Source of the DNA: Clusia tigrina
Lineage: Eukaryota; Arthropoda; Insecta; Diptera; Clusiidae
Assembly: GCA_920105625.2 (NCBI GenBank)
Contig: CAKKTE020000077.1
Location: 806,001 to 870,000 of the forward strand
Reading direction: 5' to 3'
Length of the DNA stretch: 64,000 nucleotides
The translations under genes and the position numbers were made by a program. The first letter of the stretch is position 1, and every line of letters begins with the position of its first letter. This document shows, in pieces, positions 14,555-25,277 of the stretch. Under the pieces are notes generated by a model. The model saw only the letters and a list, made by a program, of their open reading frames with translations. It was not told the DNA's origin and did no database searches.

Positions 14555-15929
14555 CTCATCCCCACATCTTCTGCAGTATTCATGAGAGAATACTCAAAGC
14601 CTGAGAGCATGCCTGCTGAATAGCCAATGACCAGTTAGACAAGCCACGACCTTAGAGATATCATCTCTCGATAGGGTAAGCATTGCTTACTAAGCATGTC
14701 TCTAGATTTCCTTCTATTAAGCTCCGGAAGCTCCGGGCACATTATCCTGGTCGTTAAGCAAGTGCCCTCGTGTACCCAAGACCCATTGGCCTCACGCACG
14801 ACCCTATCCTTCAGCATCAGTTTACAGATGGTATTTGATATTCCAACCTCGCATCTGTCTGTGCATAAAGGAAGGTTGGTACCCCCGTCTGCCTAAGTCA
14901 TCAGTCCTACAGTGCCCCTCAATATCCGTATGCCCCGGAACCCATATAAGGCGTACCCTGAAAACGGTACTGATATTATTTAGGGCTGCCCGGCAGTCCT
15001 GAGCAACCTTTGATTTCAGTGCCACCGAGTTCATTGACATAATGGCCGCCTAGCTATCCGAGCAGATATTTATAATATTTTTTGTTACGGCATGTCTATA
15101 TAAGTAGATGGCTACCTCCATTATGGCTAGGACCTCTGCTTGACAAACACTGCAGTGGTCGGGGAGACGGAAAGAAAGCTCCAGACCCAGTTCTTTTGAG
15201 AAAACTCCAAAACCCACTTTATGTCAAGCTTGGATCCGTCAGTATAGAAATTCAGTTCCCCCCTTCTCCATGGCGTTAGTGTTTACCACTCTCTTCTAGA
15301 TGGAATATATGTCTGGAACCGCCTTTCGAAGTTGAGATTGGGTATAGAGTGGTCAATGTGTTGGGTAGAACTACTCCAGGTACACGCAATAGTCGAGTGA
15401 CCAATCTGCCAATGATGCCATAACACCGCACATTTCAGCCTTAGTGCTGCTGTGGCGGCCACTTGTTTCCCTACCACCTCTCATGTGGACAGGTTGAGTA
15501 TTACTTCTAATGCTTTAGTTGGAGTGGTGCTTAAAGCACCAGATATGCACAGAGAAGCTGTTGTTCGATCAGAAGCTTCAAATAGCTTTGTTTTTGAGTG
15601 GCTGGCCACCACACCAGTCAGTATTCCATATAGCAATATAAGTCTGACTACCGAAATGTACAGCCAGTGCATAATTCGTGGGGATAACCCCATCTGATTC
15701 CGACCGCTTTTTTACATGTGTACAAAGCAAATATTGGCCTTTCTAACTCTTTCTTCAATATTGGGTTTCCAGGTAAGTTTCCAATTTAGTACTAGCCCCA
15801 AATATTTGACTGTCTCCTTCATCGGTATTTCCCCACCTTTGTATATTAGCGGGGAGACCGTAGGAGATCTATTTTTTTTTTTTTTTTTTTTTTAAAGAGG
15901 ATTAATTTCATTTTATCAGGGTCACCTTA
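14555..15929 (-). pseudogene. LINE-B 3' half, right-arm copy
   Basis: Mirror of 11950-13314, same domains. A 9 bp tandem duplication (GAGCTTCCG) near 14726 adds three residues to the tail frame relative to the left arm, and a one-base difference near 14885 splits the RNase H frame. The last part of the LINE (13315-13514 on the left) is deleted here. Confidence 0.78.
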
Positions 15930-16522
15930 AACTTACACAGTTCAATCACCTGGCTGCAGTTGTTCCTATTGCCCCGAAGTGTTGGTGCCTGCAGTGAGCG
16001 CAGCCCGAAACAATTGCTGGCGACCGTAGTGTCGTTGTTGTCGCTTTACAATTGTTGTTGTTGTAGTTCTAGTAAATGTTCACACTTACTACTGAGTCCA
16101 ATCATTAGCATTCTCTTTTCCTCTTTGTGCTATGTCCGCATTGAAGGCGCATGTGGAGATCGCTCTGCTGTAGATGCTTTGTGTGTTAGCTTCTGTCGCT
16201 GCATTGTTATTGTTGTTCCTGCGGCTCGAATCGTCTATTCGTAATGTTGTTGTTAGTATACTAGACGGCTTGAGTCTTTGCCGAGCGTTGTCTGTCGCGC
16301 AATCACCTCTGGTGCATGAAGAAGTTTGGTTGTAGGACTTGAGTTGTTGTATTTTCTCTTCTTCGGTGCGTTGTGTTTGTTGCTTTCCTTTATTACAATT
16401 AATTGGCTTAGCAAATAGGTCTCTGTACTATGGTGTGTTGTAGGTGGAGTCAGTCTATATTGATGCTGATGGTGCGTAAGTAGTGTTGTATGTGCGGAAA
16501 ATACCTGGAATAATTTCCGTCT
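15930..16522. other. No gene seen; TTG/GTT-rich stretch
   Basis: Mirror of 11359-11949; nothing convincing is coded. Confidence 0.4.
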
Positions 16523-16959
16523 TCACAATATATAAAATATAGTATATGTACGCCGCTCCACCAGGAATTGTGCCCTAATATCATCTTTTGCTGCTTCCTC
16601 CAGAGTTCCCGTTCTGCTATTCAGCATATGAATCTTCAGAGCTGGGTCGCAGAAACCCACCACGAGACCTGTTATCAAAGACTTGTCAACTTCGTATAAT
16701 TGCGCTGTATCTCCAACGCCATTATACTTATTTCTTATTATTTCCGTGGCCATCATTTAAAGAGGCCCTAAACCCCTGTCAAAGGCTCGTATGTTTTCAC
16801 TTCGCAGCTGCTTCGCGATTCTGATTTCTTGGGTTACGTCCTCCAGAACTCTCTTCTTCAAGTAAGTTTTCCTTAGAAGTCTGTAAAGCTCGTCCACTTC
16901 AACATGCCCATCTGATACAATTATCTTTCCACTTATAACTATTTCTGTTTTTGCTTTCG
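16523..16959 (-). pseudogene. Gag-like fragment, right-arm copy
   Basis: Mirror of 10922-11358, with the same in-frame TAA. It differs by a serine/glycine change (SLITGL here, SLITSL on the left). Confidence 0.43.
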
Positions 16960-17317
16960 CTTACATTACACAAAATTAGCTTCATTTGGAGGAAATAAGC
17001 TAGATGCTTTTTTCTTTTAAAGTTAATTTTTTCTTCCAAAAAGCGTAACTATACATTCAACAACAAAAATTGCTTTCATGATTCATTCCCGGTAATTTGA
17101 ATCGATTAACCCCAAACGTATGCGCAACGTATTGAGATTATTTATGTATTTCTTTACAAATTTATTATTTAGCGAAACAAACATTGCTCCGTAAATAATT
17201 AGAATATAAAGGCAACTGCATTTATATGTAGTTCGTAGTTTCGGAATTACTCAAACTATAATGCACCAAACCCGTGCTATATGCACCACTTGATGAGAAG
17301 CTTAGCCTAATACCCTA

Positions 17318-17405
17318 TACTCAGTGAATTTAAATTTGTTTAATTAAATGTAAAAATGTGTACTTAAGAAATGTCCCTAACGACACACACACAAAGCCCC
17401 TATCA
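17318..17405. repeat. About 87 bp present only in the right arm
   Basis: An AT-rich block with a (CA)n run (ACACACACAAAG) lies between two sequences that are adjacent in the left arm (near 10560). The left-arm join reads TTTTTTCTAGGG, so a small deletion in the left arm is the simpler explanation. Confidence 0.7.
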
Positions 17406-17529
17406 AAAAAATCCTTACAAAACAGCCGACACACAGAGACCGTCCGATCATACTGGCGGTTTATGGTTGCACGTACTGATTTGCATGCAACAGCACAATG
17501 GCGCTTGGTGACATCTCACCGATTGCAGG

Positions 17530-17895
17530 ATGCTTTCCCTGCTTCAGGAATGGTTTCACATACTCGTCCTGGGTTTCATCCAGATGCTTCAGGGTTCCTT
17601 GCCATGGCTTTCCTGCAGATATGCTGGTCCTGGCCAATATGCTGTGATCCTGGATGGTTCTAGGACTGTATGTCCTCATATGGGCTGCGCCAAAATGTTG
17701 GGGTCTTCGTGCGTGCTTATCAGTGCACTCTTAGCTAGTGCTAAACTGATCGAACAAACGGTGACTACTGCAGGCGCTCACATCTGCCAAAATGAAACAT
17801 ATGACTTTACGTTTAAATCACAAGACAAAGCCAGTTTAAGCTTAGAATCATACATCTTAAATACTATTTACATATCGTCTTACTCGCTAAGATAA
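17530..17895 (+). other. Unclassified 121-codon frame, right-arm copy
   Basis: Mirror of 10073-10438, identical in translation. No family recognised. In this arm the same frame can be extended upstream to 17358 in an overlapping register because of the 87 bp block. Confidence 0.2.
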
Positions 17896-17995
17896 GCACT
17901 TTTCTGGTGCTAAAAGCATGTGCGTGAATATAATTTAAATGTTAACTACACCAGCTGTGTAGTATCTATTAGAAGTTGGTGCTGTGAATCAACTA

Positions 17996-19399
17996 CACGT
18001 ATTTAGCTTCGACCTAATCACATATCATCAACCATTTATTTGGCTAAAAACCAAGAATATGGGGAAAGACATTAACCCAAGGTTGGCGAATATTATTTTG
18101 GGATTATTTATTTAAATGAAAAAAAGAATAAAGCAGCAAACTTTATGAGTAGGATAAATAGTGACACAGGACGAATAAATGTGGTGAATTCAACACCACA
18201 GTGGAACGGCGACGTACAGGACGATAATATTAGTACAAATGCCACAATTCATTCTCAGCGAGATGAACCACTTCTTAATTTTGGACACCTTAAGTAATAT
18301 ATTTATTACTCAACTGATATTAACTCATAATAAAGTAAAAGAAATAGAGGTGACCGGAGTAAAGCGTAAAATTTACATTACTCTGTGGATATCCTATGCA
18401 ACTTTATGACTGACATATTTCGAAGGCACTTGAAGTCAGTAAAATATATCTATTCAGAACTTACATAGCACGAGTACAACCAAGTTCAACAAAGGCTTAT
18501 TGAGCTATTTAATTCATCGATGAAATTTTATAAATATACATATCATGCCAAGGACATGATAAACGAGGAGGACATCTGCAAACAAATAGGAATATATCAT
18601 AGAATAGAAACTGGACATGGGGGAATAGCTGCAAATTATGAATGATTAAAAAGGCTAATTTATAATAAATATCTCAAAAAGTTGATCCAGAAATACATTA
18701 ATAATTGCGACATTTGTAATAGGGCCAAATGAGATAAACCGGTTAAACCAACATTTTTCTTGACATAAAAATCAACTGGCAAAAACCGAATAATTCATGT
18801 ATTTTATAGATAAGTTCTCTAAATTTGCAATTATTCTAGAAAAACTTAGATTATACCTTTCTATTAAACCAATCCTCATAAGTTAGTATTGGATAACGAA
18901 TTCAATTAACTCAATGTCAGAGAATTCTTGAAACAGGAAGAAATATCAACACATTCTACAAAGCCTAATAGTCATACAGATAAATCTGATATCTAACGGT
19001 TCCACAGCACAATTGCAGAGAAGTTTAGAACATTGGAGGCAAAAAGGTCGGAACTATCAACACAGGAACGAATTTAAATGCGTAGAATGGTATAACCGAT
19101 CAGTACATTCAGTCATAAAACCAAAACCGGCCGACTTGGAGAAAGGTAGAGTTGAAAAAAGAAAGATAGACCAATTGCTGAAAAAAGCAAAAGAGCGAAA
19201 TATAAACAGACTTCATGAAAAACGTGAGACCTATTTACAGAATAATGGAAAGGCCTATGTTGAGAGCTATAAGACTTTGAGACACAAATATGAACAGAGA
19301 TATAGGAAACTTAGACTAGAAAACGTTCACCCAAAAAACATTAAAAAACTAACGAAATTTTCATGGCAAATAGACATTATTCTCTATAATGTTGTGTAA
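17996..19399 (+). pseudogene. Ty3/gypsy RNaseH-integrase fragment, right-arm copy
   Basis: From the end of RNase H (YHQPFIWL, NPRLAN near 18020-18090, then KAANFMSRI near 18130, the usual 'xADxxSR' end), through the integrase zinc finger (HRIETGHGG near 18600, CDICNRAK near 18710), the core (DNEFNSLN and HSTIAE near 18890-19015, read across stops), to a complete C-terminal domain (19013-19399). The errantivirus-type C-terminal domain is the best-kept part. Several stops and frameshifts make the copy dead. No env gene follows; an LTR-like block starts at 19391. Confidence 0.75.
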
Positions 19400-19890
19400 C
19401 GAGACGCTGGGTCTATATATTTTGTATAGCTGAGGTAGACCCGGCCGCGTCCAGGGTTCGTTATCAAGAAATTTGTTTACTATTCTTTATTTTTGTTTTA
19501 AATATTAGATATTTCTTGATTGCTTAAATTTTTTTAGCACGTTTCCGTTGCTCGTGTGAATTCTCTTACACCGTGTCTCTTTACTTCCATAGCACGTGTG
19601 TTATCTCTAAAGCCGTGCCCCTACATCTTTCGTTGCAGGTCTTCAACTCCCTTTTTTACGCCGTGCCCCTAAAAAACTCCAACGTTTCGTTTGCACGTAT
19701 GAATTCTATATATACCGTTGTGTTTTTCTCAGAAGCTGTATCCCTTTGCGAATTCCGTCACAAGTATCTCTATTTTTTCAAACCGTGACCCTCCTTATTC
19801 CGCGTCATGAGTTTAAATTTGGACACGTTTCCCTTTTGTCATTCCGCCAGCGATTTAAACGTGATTACCCGCACGTAGCGCCGACAAACA
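19391..19890. repeat. LTR-like block with terminal hairpin and tandem units, right-arm copy
   Basis: Mirror of 8078-8577. Plus-strand order: TGTAACGAGACGC hairpin of about 70 nt, an AT-rich spacer, then about five diverged units of around 50 bp (19545-19800) sharing CCGTGNCCCT. The BEL gag ATG is at 19891. Together with the other LTRs here it shows the same plan: terminal hairpin motif plus a tandem array 150-200 bp away. Confidence 0.45.
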
Positions 19891-20468
19891 ATGTCCGCTC
19901 TAACAAAATTCATCAAGCTAGGAAATTAACTCACAAAGTTCACCTTAAACTTCGATGACCTCCTTTCTGAATTGCATACACAATTCACAATTGTAGTGGA
20001 TCAGGAAGAATTACTATCGGCTGAAAGAGGTGTACAGCGCATGGCTTTACTCGGTCGAGGCTGCCATAGACGATAAGGACGAATTGGAACCACTACAGGA
20101 TAAGTACTTCCAATGCTATCGGAAGTAAGTCACATGCGCGGCGCAGATTCGGGAATAGGGCCAAAGGCTGAAACCTAATTCCCACCCCCCTCCCACCGAA
20201 GAAGCGACAAGTTTGCACAACTTCAACTTGCCCCCATACGATACAGACATTTTTGTGGCAGATTACCTAACCTGTTCTTCATTTCGTGACATGTTCACTG
20301 CCTTGTACATAACCAAAGCCCAGGTTACCCCCGTGGAAAAGCTGTATCTCCTTCCACAGGAAACGACAGGAGACGCTAACGAAATTGTCCATATATCCCC
20401 ACTGATTCATGAGGGCTTTAGTCAACCCTGGAGTAACCTAGTTGATCGATCCGGGAATCCCGGTCTGT
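19891..20468 (+). pseudogene. BEL/Pao gag N-terminal fragment, right-arm copy
   Basis: Mirror of 7500-8077. Here the continuation of the same Gag is present: it resumes at 25278 after a LINE of 4.8 kb. The block at 20213-20455 is DUF1759-like (LPPYDTDIFVADYL). Frameshifts lie at about 19930-20200. Confidence 0.8.
20458..20468. repeat. Target-site duplication of LINE-A (3' side)
   Basis: TCCCGGTCTGT directly before the (TAA)n end of the LINE; the same 11 bases recur at 25267-25277. Confidence 0.75.
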
Positions 20469-20842
20469 TAATAATAATAATAATAATTTAGCTTTAGTAG
20501 TTTGCCCAATGGCCGACACTGCAACCTAAAAGATCTTTTGTGTCATACTACATTTGTCATTAATGATCCATGTGATCACAACTGTCCGATCTACTATGCC
20601 CTATAGGTTTAGTACCGACTTTTCTTCCGTAATGCCATAGAATTTCGTCCCTTTGGTGATGTCAAATCGTACAATTAAAGTTATCAGGTTCTTTTCTACC
20701 TAGATGTTCCTTCTCTAGAGAAAGGAAAGCTGAAAGTCATGTTCCTTCATTATATTTTCCGCTTTATGTATGAATTTGAGAATATCCATAACAGGAGCAT
20801 TCTTTATTTCTTACAGAGTCAGCTGGTCGCGGTGGAATATAT

Positions 20843-21560
20843 TCATTCTGGTTCTTGCAACGCAATGCAGTCGCACAGTATGTGTTCCGTGGTTTCCTCT
20901 TCTTCTAGATAGAGCCGGCACTCCGTATCCTCAAGAATGTGGATTCTACTCAGGTGATATTTCAGGTAATAATGACCTGATAGAAAACCTACTATTTTTC
21001 CTATGTCTGCTTTGCACATTTTGTGCAATTCTTTATTGTAGGTGAATGGCCTTATCAGTCTTTTGGCTTGGCGAAGCCCCTCTATCCATTCCCAGTGTGA
21101 CATTCTGAGACTATGTTCCCAGCTATCTACCCTGGATTTAGCCTCCGCCCAGTTGATACCACAGTATGGCTCCGGACCTATGAGGCTTGCTGCGGAACCG
21201 GCCCTATCCAGCTTGTCAGCAATTTCATTGCCTTCAATCCCCGAGTGACCGGGACCCAGCAAATTGCAACCTTATTTGTTGCACCTAGAGATTGTAGGTT
21301 GTTGAAGCATTCTTCCACCAGTTTTGATTCTAAAGAATATGAGGCTAATGCCTGTAATGCAGCTTGACTATCTGAATAGATAGCTATGTATGCGCCCTTG
21401 ATACCGGTTTTCAGATTTGTCCTCGCACAGATTGAAAGACGGAAGACGCTAGGCCACCTGCCCATTGGCTCTGAGATTTTGGTATTTGGTTCATAGACCG
21501 ACTCCGGTGTTTGTTTTTGAACCGTCTGTGAACCATTCTAGACTTCTCGGGTCGACCCAA
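20843..21560 (-). pseudogene. LINE-A RNase H and tail
   Basis: Same content as the left-arm copy at 6400-7125: WFTDGSKT near 21535, YSDSQAALQAL near 21375, GPGHSGIEGNEIADKL near 21256, and a Cys-bearing tail. The domain removes RNA from RNA/DNA hybrids during retrotransposition. Frameshifts lie near 21480 and 21262. Confidence 0.8.
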
Positions 21561-21794
21561 GGTTCTCTTATGTCCCATTCATCACGGTCTGAGATAATAA
21601 TCTCAAAATTGCGATCAAACTGTCGTTTTGGAATCATATAGTCCGTTATTGAGCAGATTATGTTTTGATCTGGTATTTTTTTTTAAATATTGAAATGACC
21701 ATAGTCATGAGGTTATTGTCTAGCAAGATCTTCATCTTTAATGCGCTTCTAGCAGCACATTTTTTCACGAATGCGTGTAATGGGGATAGTCCTA

Positions 21795-23440
21795 TTATGG
21801 CCTCAATAGCAGCGGTTGGGCAGTTTCGCATGGCACCGGTGATTGCCAGGCAAGTCTGCCTTTGAAAACTTGTAAGTATTTCCTTACCAGATTCTTGTGT
21901 TGCCTTAGGCCAATGGATGCATAGTTAATGATTGGTCTAACAATCATAACATACATACAGTGTATCATCTTTGAGTCTAGACCCCATGTTCTACTAAAGA
22001 GATTCCGACAGGCCCACATTGCTCTTGTGGCTTTGTTTATCACCGAATTTAGGTGAGAGTTCCAATTCAGTCGCTTATCCAGAACTACACCTAGATATTT
22101 GACCTCATCGGAATATTTTATGTTGATTCCCTCAACAGCTATTTTACCATGGTTTAATTCTAGTCTGTTTGTAAAAGGAACGACAATGGTTTTGCTAGGA
22201 TTCATGCATAACTACTCTGCGCGACATCAATTTGAGATGAAGGCTAGAGCGTGATTCATAATGTCGGATACTGTTCTGTCAAACTTGCCGCTGATAATGA
22301 CAGCAAATTCGTCAGCATATCCACTTGCCTCGAAGCCTAGCCCTTGTAGCTTGACTAAGACATCGTCAATAATTAAAGACCATAGAAGAGGTGACAACAC
22401 ACCGCCTTGGGGACAGCCTTTCATTGCATTGACTGATACGGCCTCGTCTCCTAGGTAGGTAGGTAGGTAGGAGTGGCCGCCCAGTTTGCCAAAAGCACAC
22501 TTGAGCACACATAATGGCCCATTGTGATACCACGGTGTGGCGCCGTTCAAGCACTGACTAAAAAGGTTCCCATACTTGGGATGGTGATAGTCAGCGCAAG
22601 GACAGCGCCTGGAAAGGCACGACTCCCCCGTCATGTTTCAGGAAACCATCCTGATACTTTGATGAACCTGGCTATGTCCCTAATATTAATGGATGACAGC
22701 TCTGTCAGGCTTGTAAGAAATGGGGCACCAAAGGTGCGAATTCTTCTTCTGCTCAAGGATGGGCAGTGGCATAAGAGGTGGAAAACCGTCTCGTCCTCCT
22801 TGAAGCCACAGCCTCGGCAAAAGTCATTTGAGGGTAGGCCCAGTCTTTCTGCGTGCTGTCCCATTATGCAGTGGCCGGTAAAAACCGACACAGTTGTCGA
22901 CAGTGATACGCGATCAAGTGGAAGAAGTTGATTGGTTCCTCGTCTCCTAGAGATGAGCTAATTTCTGTACTTTTAACATCATTTTAACCCACCCAACAGT
23001 CGGTTTATCGATATTTTTGCAGAGCATAGCCCCCTCTATAGAGCCGTAACCGGCATTATTAAAGGCGCTCTCGACATCTAAGAAGGAACATAAAGCAATT
23101 TCCTTGGAATATTGAGCTTTCTCTATCTTTGTTACAAGGTAATGAAGCGCTCCCTCCGTGGATTTTCCCCTATTATATGCAAACTGAGATTGGTGCAGAG
23201 GTGTTGTTCTGTCTAGCGTTTCTCTAATATGTAGATCCACCAATCTTTCCATAGTTTTTAGAAGAAACGACGTGAGACTGATAGGTCTGTAAGATTTAGG
23301 CAGTTCGCTAGACCTCTTGCTCAATTTTGGAATAAGTACCACATTGACTTTACGCCATATGGATGGTATGTACTCCCTGCCGAAACTGTTCCTAAAAATA
23401 TCAACAAGTGATTCAAGCATTATATTGTGAGGACCAAAAT
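21795..23440 (-). pseudogene. LINE-A reverse transcriptase
   Basis: Three frame pieces. 23489-22947 has the N-terminal motifs (IPSIWRKVNVVLIPKLSK, YRPISLTSFLLKTMERLVD, QSQFAYNRGKSTEGAL, FLDVESAFN). 22634-22227 has KGCPQGGVLSPLLWSL and the catalytic-site region GYADEFAVI. 22205-21795 has the thumb (NPSKTIVVPFT, VKYLGVVLDKRLNWN). The usual YADD box reads YADE, a loss of the second catalytic aspartate. Between 22634 and 22947 a tail-like piece (CIMGQHAERLGLP, ADHLC-type Cys cluster FCRGCGFKEDETVFHLLCHC) has been placed inside the RT region, suggesting rearrangement or an inserted LINE tail. The palindrome edge at 21789 lies just after the last piece. Confidence 0.8.
22452..22471. repeat. (TAGG)5 microsatellite
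   Basis: Five TAGG units in the RT region of LINE-A; read as YLPTYLGD on the coding strand. Too short to be telomeric. Confidence 0.9.
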
Positions 23441-23449
23441 CTACAAATA

Positions 23450-23768
23450 TAAACATCTGGTTTTCAATCGTTTTCTCACTGAGACACATAGATATGCAAC
23501 GTGACGGTTCGGCTATAGGGGCAAGGACAACAAAATAAAACCTTAGCTAGGCACGCGAAGAGTAATACACCAAGTGATAGACCTAAGATCAATTGATTAT
23601 TATTGTAAGGACTAACTAAGTCCGTAGTAGTCAATTTTATTAAAATATTTTAAATAAATAAAGAAATTTAAACTATAATAACCCTGGCGGAATTCAATCT
23701 ATAAATTTTCTGTACCAGACCCCTGGAAGCCGCTGAGTCTACCCCAGCTACAGAAAAGGGGTCGTTAC
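23450..23768 (+). repeat. LTR fragment of the TGTAACGAC family inside LINE-A
   Basis: On the plus strand it ends AGACCCCTGGAAGCCGCTG, TCTACCCCAGCTAC, GGGGTCGTTACA at 23768, the same terminal motif as the LTRs at 37958, 41811 and 13519. At 23457-23484 it has one unit of the hairpin array (TGGTTTTCAATCGTTTTCTC). It lies between the linker and RT of LINE-A. No clear TSD is visible (TTAT/ATAT at best), and the array is reduced to one unit, so this is a truncated solo LTR. Confidence 0.6.
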
Positions 23769-23769
23769 A

Positions 23770-25095
23770 ATATCCAGTCCTCTTATCAAGAGGGCTGGAA
23801 AAATGTTATCCTCACCTGGTGTCTTAAATGGTTTAAGGGACCCAACAGTCCATTTAACTTTGTCTGCGGTAAATATTACTCCAGACAAACTCCAGGATCT
23901 TTTGTCTAATACGGCCCATTGGTCGCATGACGGCTGATCCAGTGTCATTGACACTCTAGTTGACCGCGGGAAGTGCACTTGAAGCAGGTATTCTGAAGTG
24001 TCCCTCCTGTTCATTGTATAAGGCCCATCTGGTCTTCTTAAAGTTGCAAAACCGTTCGAGTGTTCTTTGCGTAAAGCTTTATGGAGTCTAGCGCTCTCTG
24101 GCGTTTCGACTATGCTTTCGCAAAATTTTCTCCAATACTCACGCTTGGATCTTCTTAGTTCTTTGTTGTAATTTGTCAGAGCGACCCTATAGTCGTCCCA
24201 CACCTTCGTGCGTTTACAACGATTGAACAGTTTTCTTATCTTTTTACGCATATCTGCAAGCTTGTCATTCCACCATGGGACCTTGCGAGACACATTGTGA
24301 GTTTTGACCACAGTGCTTTCATGATATGCTGAGATTATTATATCGTTTAGTCGATACACCGCCTCCTCGAGTTCACCAAAAGAACTTGTACTTGTAGGCA
24401 GCGAATCGGATCTTGATTCTAATAATTCCCTATATAGTCTCCAATTTGTTTTTTTTTATTGAAGACTTCATTTTTTAATTGAGATTTACCTGGTAAGTCG
24501 AATCTTATATGCAAATGATCTGACAGAGGGCTCGTCAGATACATCCCAATTTCAGATACATGCCCTCTTCTCTAACCGCGTTAATAAAGGTTGACCTTGC
24601 ACCCTTATTACATATGTTTATGTTTTTACTTAAGAGAGACTCACCCCTGATGTTGATGTCCGAGCTTCCCTAGTCATGATGATGCGCGTTTGCATCGCAG
24701 CCAATCACGTACTGCAGATTGTTATTTTGGCAGTGCCCATAAGCCCCTGAACCTCCACGGGAGGTATAATGTTAGAGTCACCTGGAAAGTAGGCGGACGC
24801 ACAAACAATTTCCTGCGCTTCCTTCTCTGTTGAGACTTCAACAAGAATGGCTACTAGATCTTGACTAGTGAATTCTGAAATGAGAAAATAGTTAGTATTA
24901 TAATCAATCATAATCGCCGCTCTGGGCCGCGATTAGTGATAATAAACCAACTTGCATCCCTTATTTGTAAGACCTTTGATTTGGCCCCCAATTATTCATG
25001 GTGCCTCTATTAAGGCCATGGATAGGTCTTCGGCGGCGAATCTCTTGCACAGGGTGGCCGATTCTCCTTTAGCATGGCGCAAGTTCGCCTGTTAC
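23770..25095 (-). pseudogene. LINE-A endonuclease and linker
   Basis: The apurinic-type endonuclease nicks target DNA. Visible: an N-terminal ANLRHAKGESATLCKRF-type start near 25085, IKGLTNKGCKLVYY near 24965, RAAIMIDYNTNYFLISEF near 24915, and LVAILVEVSTEKEAQEIV and SAYFPGD to 24790. The rest, down to about 24400, is degraded. The linker at 24359-23770 has VPWWNDKLADMRKKIRKLFN, a typical LINE sequence after the endonuclease, and FKTPGEDNIFPALL before the RT. Stops and frameshifts are present. Confidence 0.75.
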
Positions 25096-25098
25096 ACT

Positions 25099-25266
25099 TT
25101 AATAGTGCCTGTTCTGGAGCCTCGCGCCCCTAGGACCCTTATTTTTGTGGTCCCTATGGCCCCCAGTATGCTTGGCTTTTGGTGCTGAGGCGCTTTCGGC
25201 GCATGCCATACTGCGGGATCGCGTTTGCTTTTTGTTGTTGTTGCGCCTGCGATTTGTCTTTGTCGT
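25099..25266 (-). pseudogene. LINE-A ORF1 C-terminal remnant
   Basis: About 55 codons up to a TAA near 25099: TKTNRRRNNNKKQTRSR followed by ACAESASAPKAKHTGG and a basic end. Its frame overlaps the endonuclease start. A longer frame to 25395 is false, because it runs past the TSD into BEL DNA on the opposite strand. Confidence 0.5.
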
Positions 25267-25277
25267 TCCCGGTCTGT
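25267..25277. repeat. Target-site duplication of LINE-A (5' side)
   Basis: TCCCGGTCTGT, second copy of the direct repeat at 20458-20468. Confidence 0.75.

Larger units (their letters stand above)
14555..21789 (-). repeat. Right arm of the giant palindrome
   Basis: Reverse complement of 6179-13314. Relative to the left arm it has about 87 extra bases at 17318-17405, a 9 bp tandem duplication near 14726, and different homopolymer lengths near 15882. It lacks the 0.97 kb with the solo LTR. Its outer edge at 21789 is inside a LINE that continues unbroken to 25266, so this side keeps the original flank. Confidence 0.93.
20469..25266 (-). mobile_element. LINE-A, LOA/R1-like non-LTR retrotransposon, 5' truncated, inserted in BEL/Pao
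   Basis: A minus-strand LINE bounded by 11 bp direct repeats (TCCCGGTCTGT). Its 3' terminus is a (TTA)n run, seen as (TAA)n at 20469. Order from the 5' side: the end of ORF1 (25266-25099, basic and Q/N-rich), ORF2 endonuclease (about 25095-24400), linker (24359-23770), RT (about 23440-21795) and RNase H plus tail (21465-20843). RNase H after the RT and the motif GCPQGGVLSPLLW fit the LOA or R1 groups. ORF1 is cut at its N-terminus, the usual result of incomplete reverse transcription. A solo LTR splits the region between linker and RT. All reading frames are broken. Confidence 0.85.

Noticed and set aside
22452..22471. (TAGG)5 as insect telomeric TTAGG
   Set aside because: The unit is four bases and lies inside a LINE reverse transcriptase.
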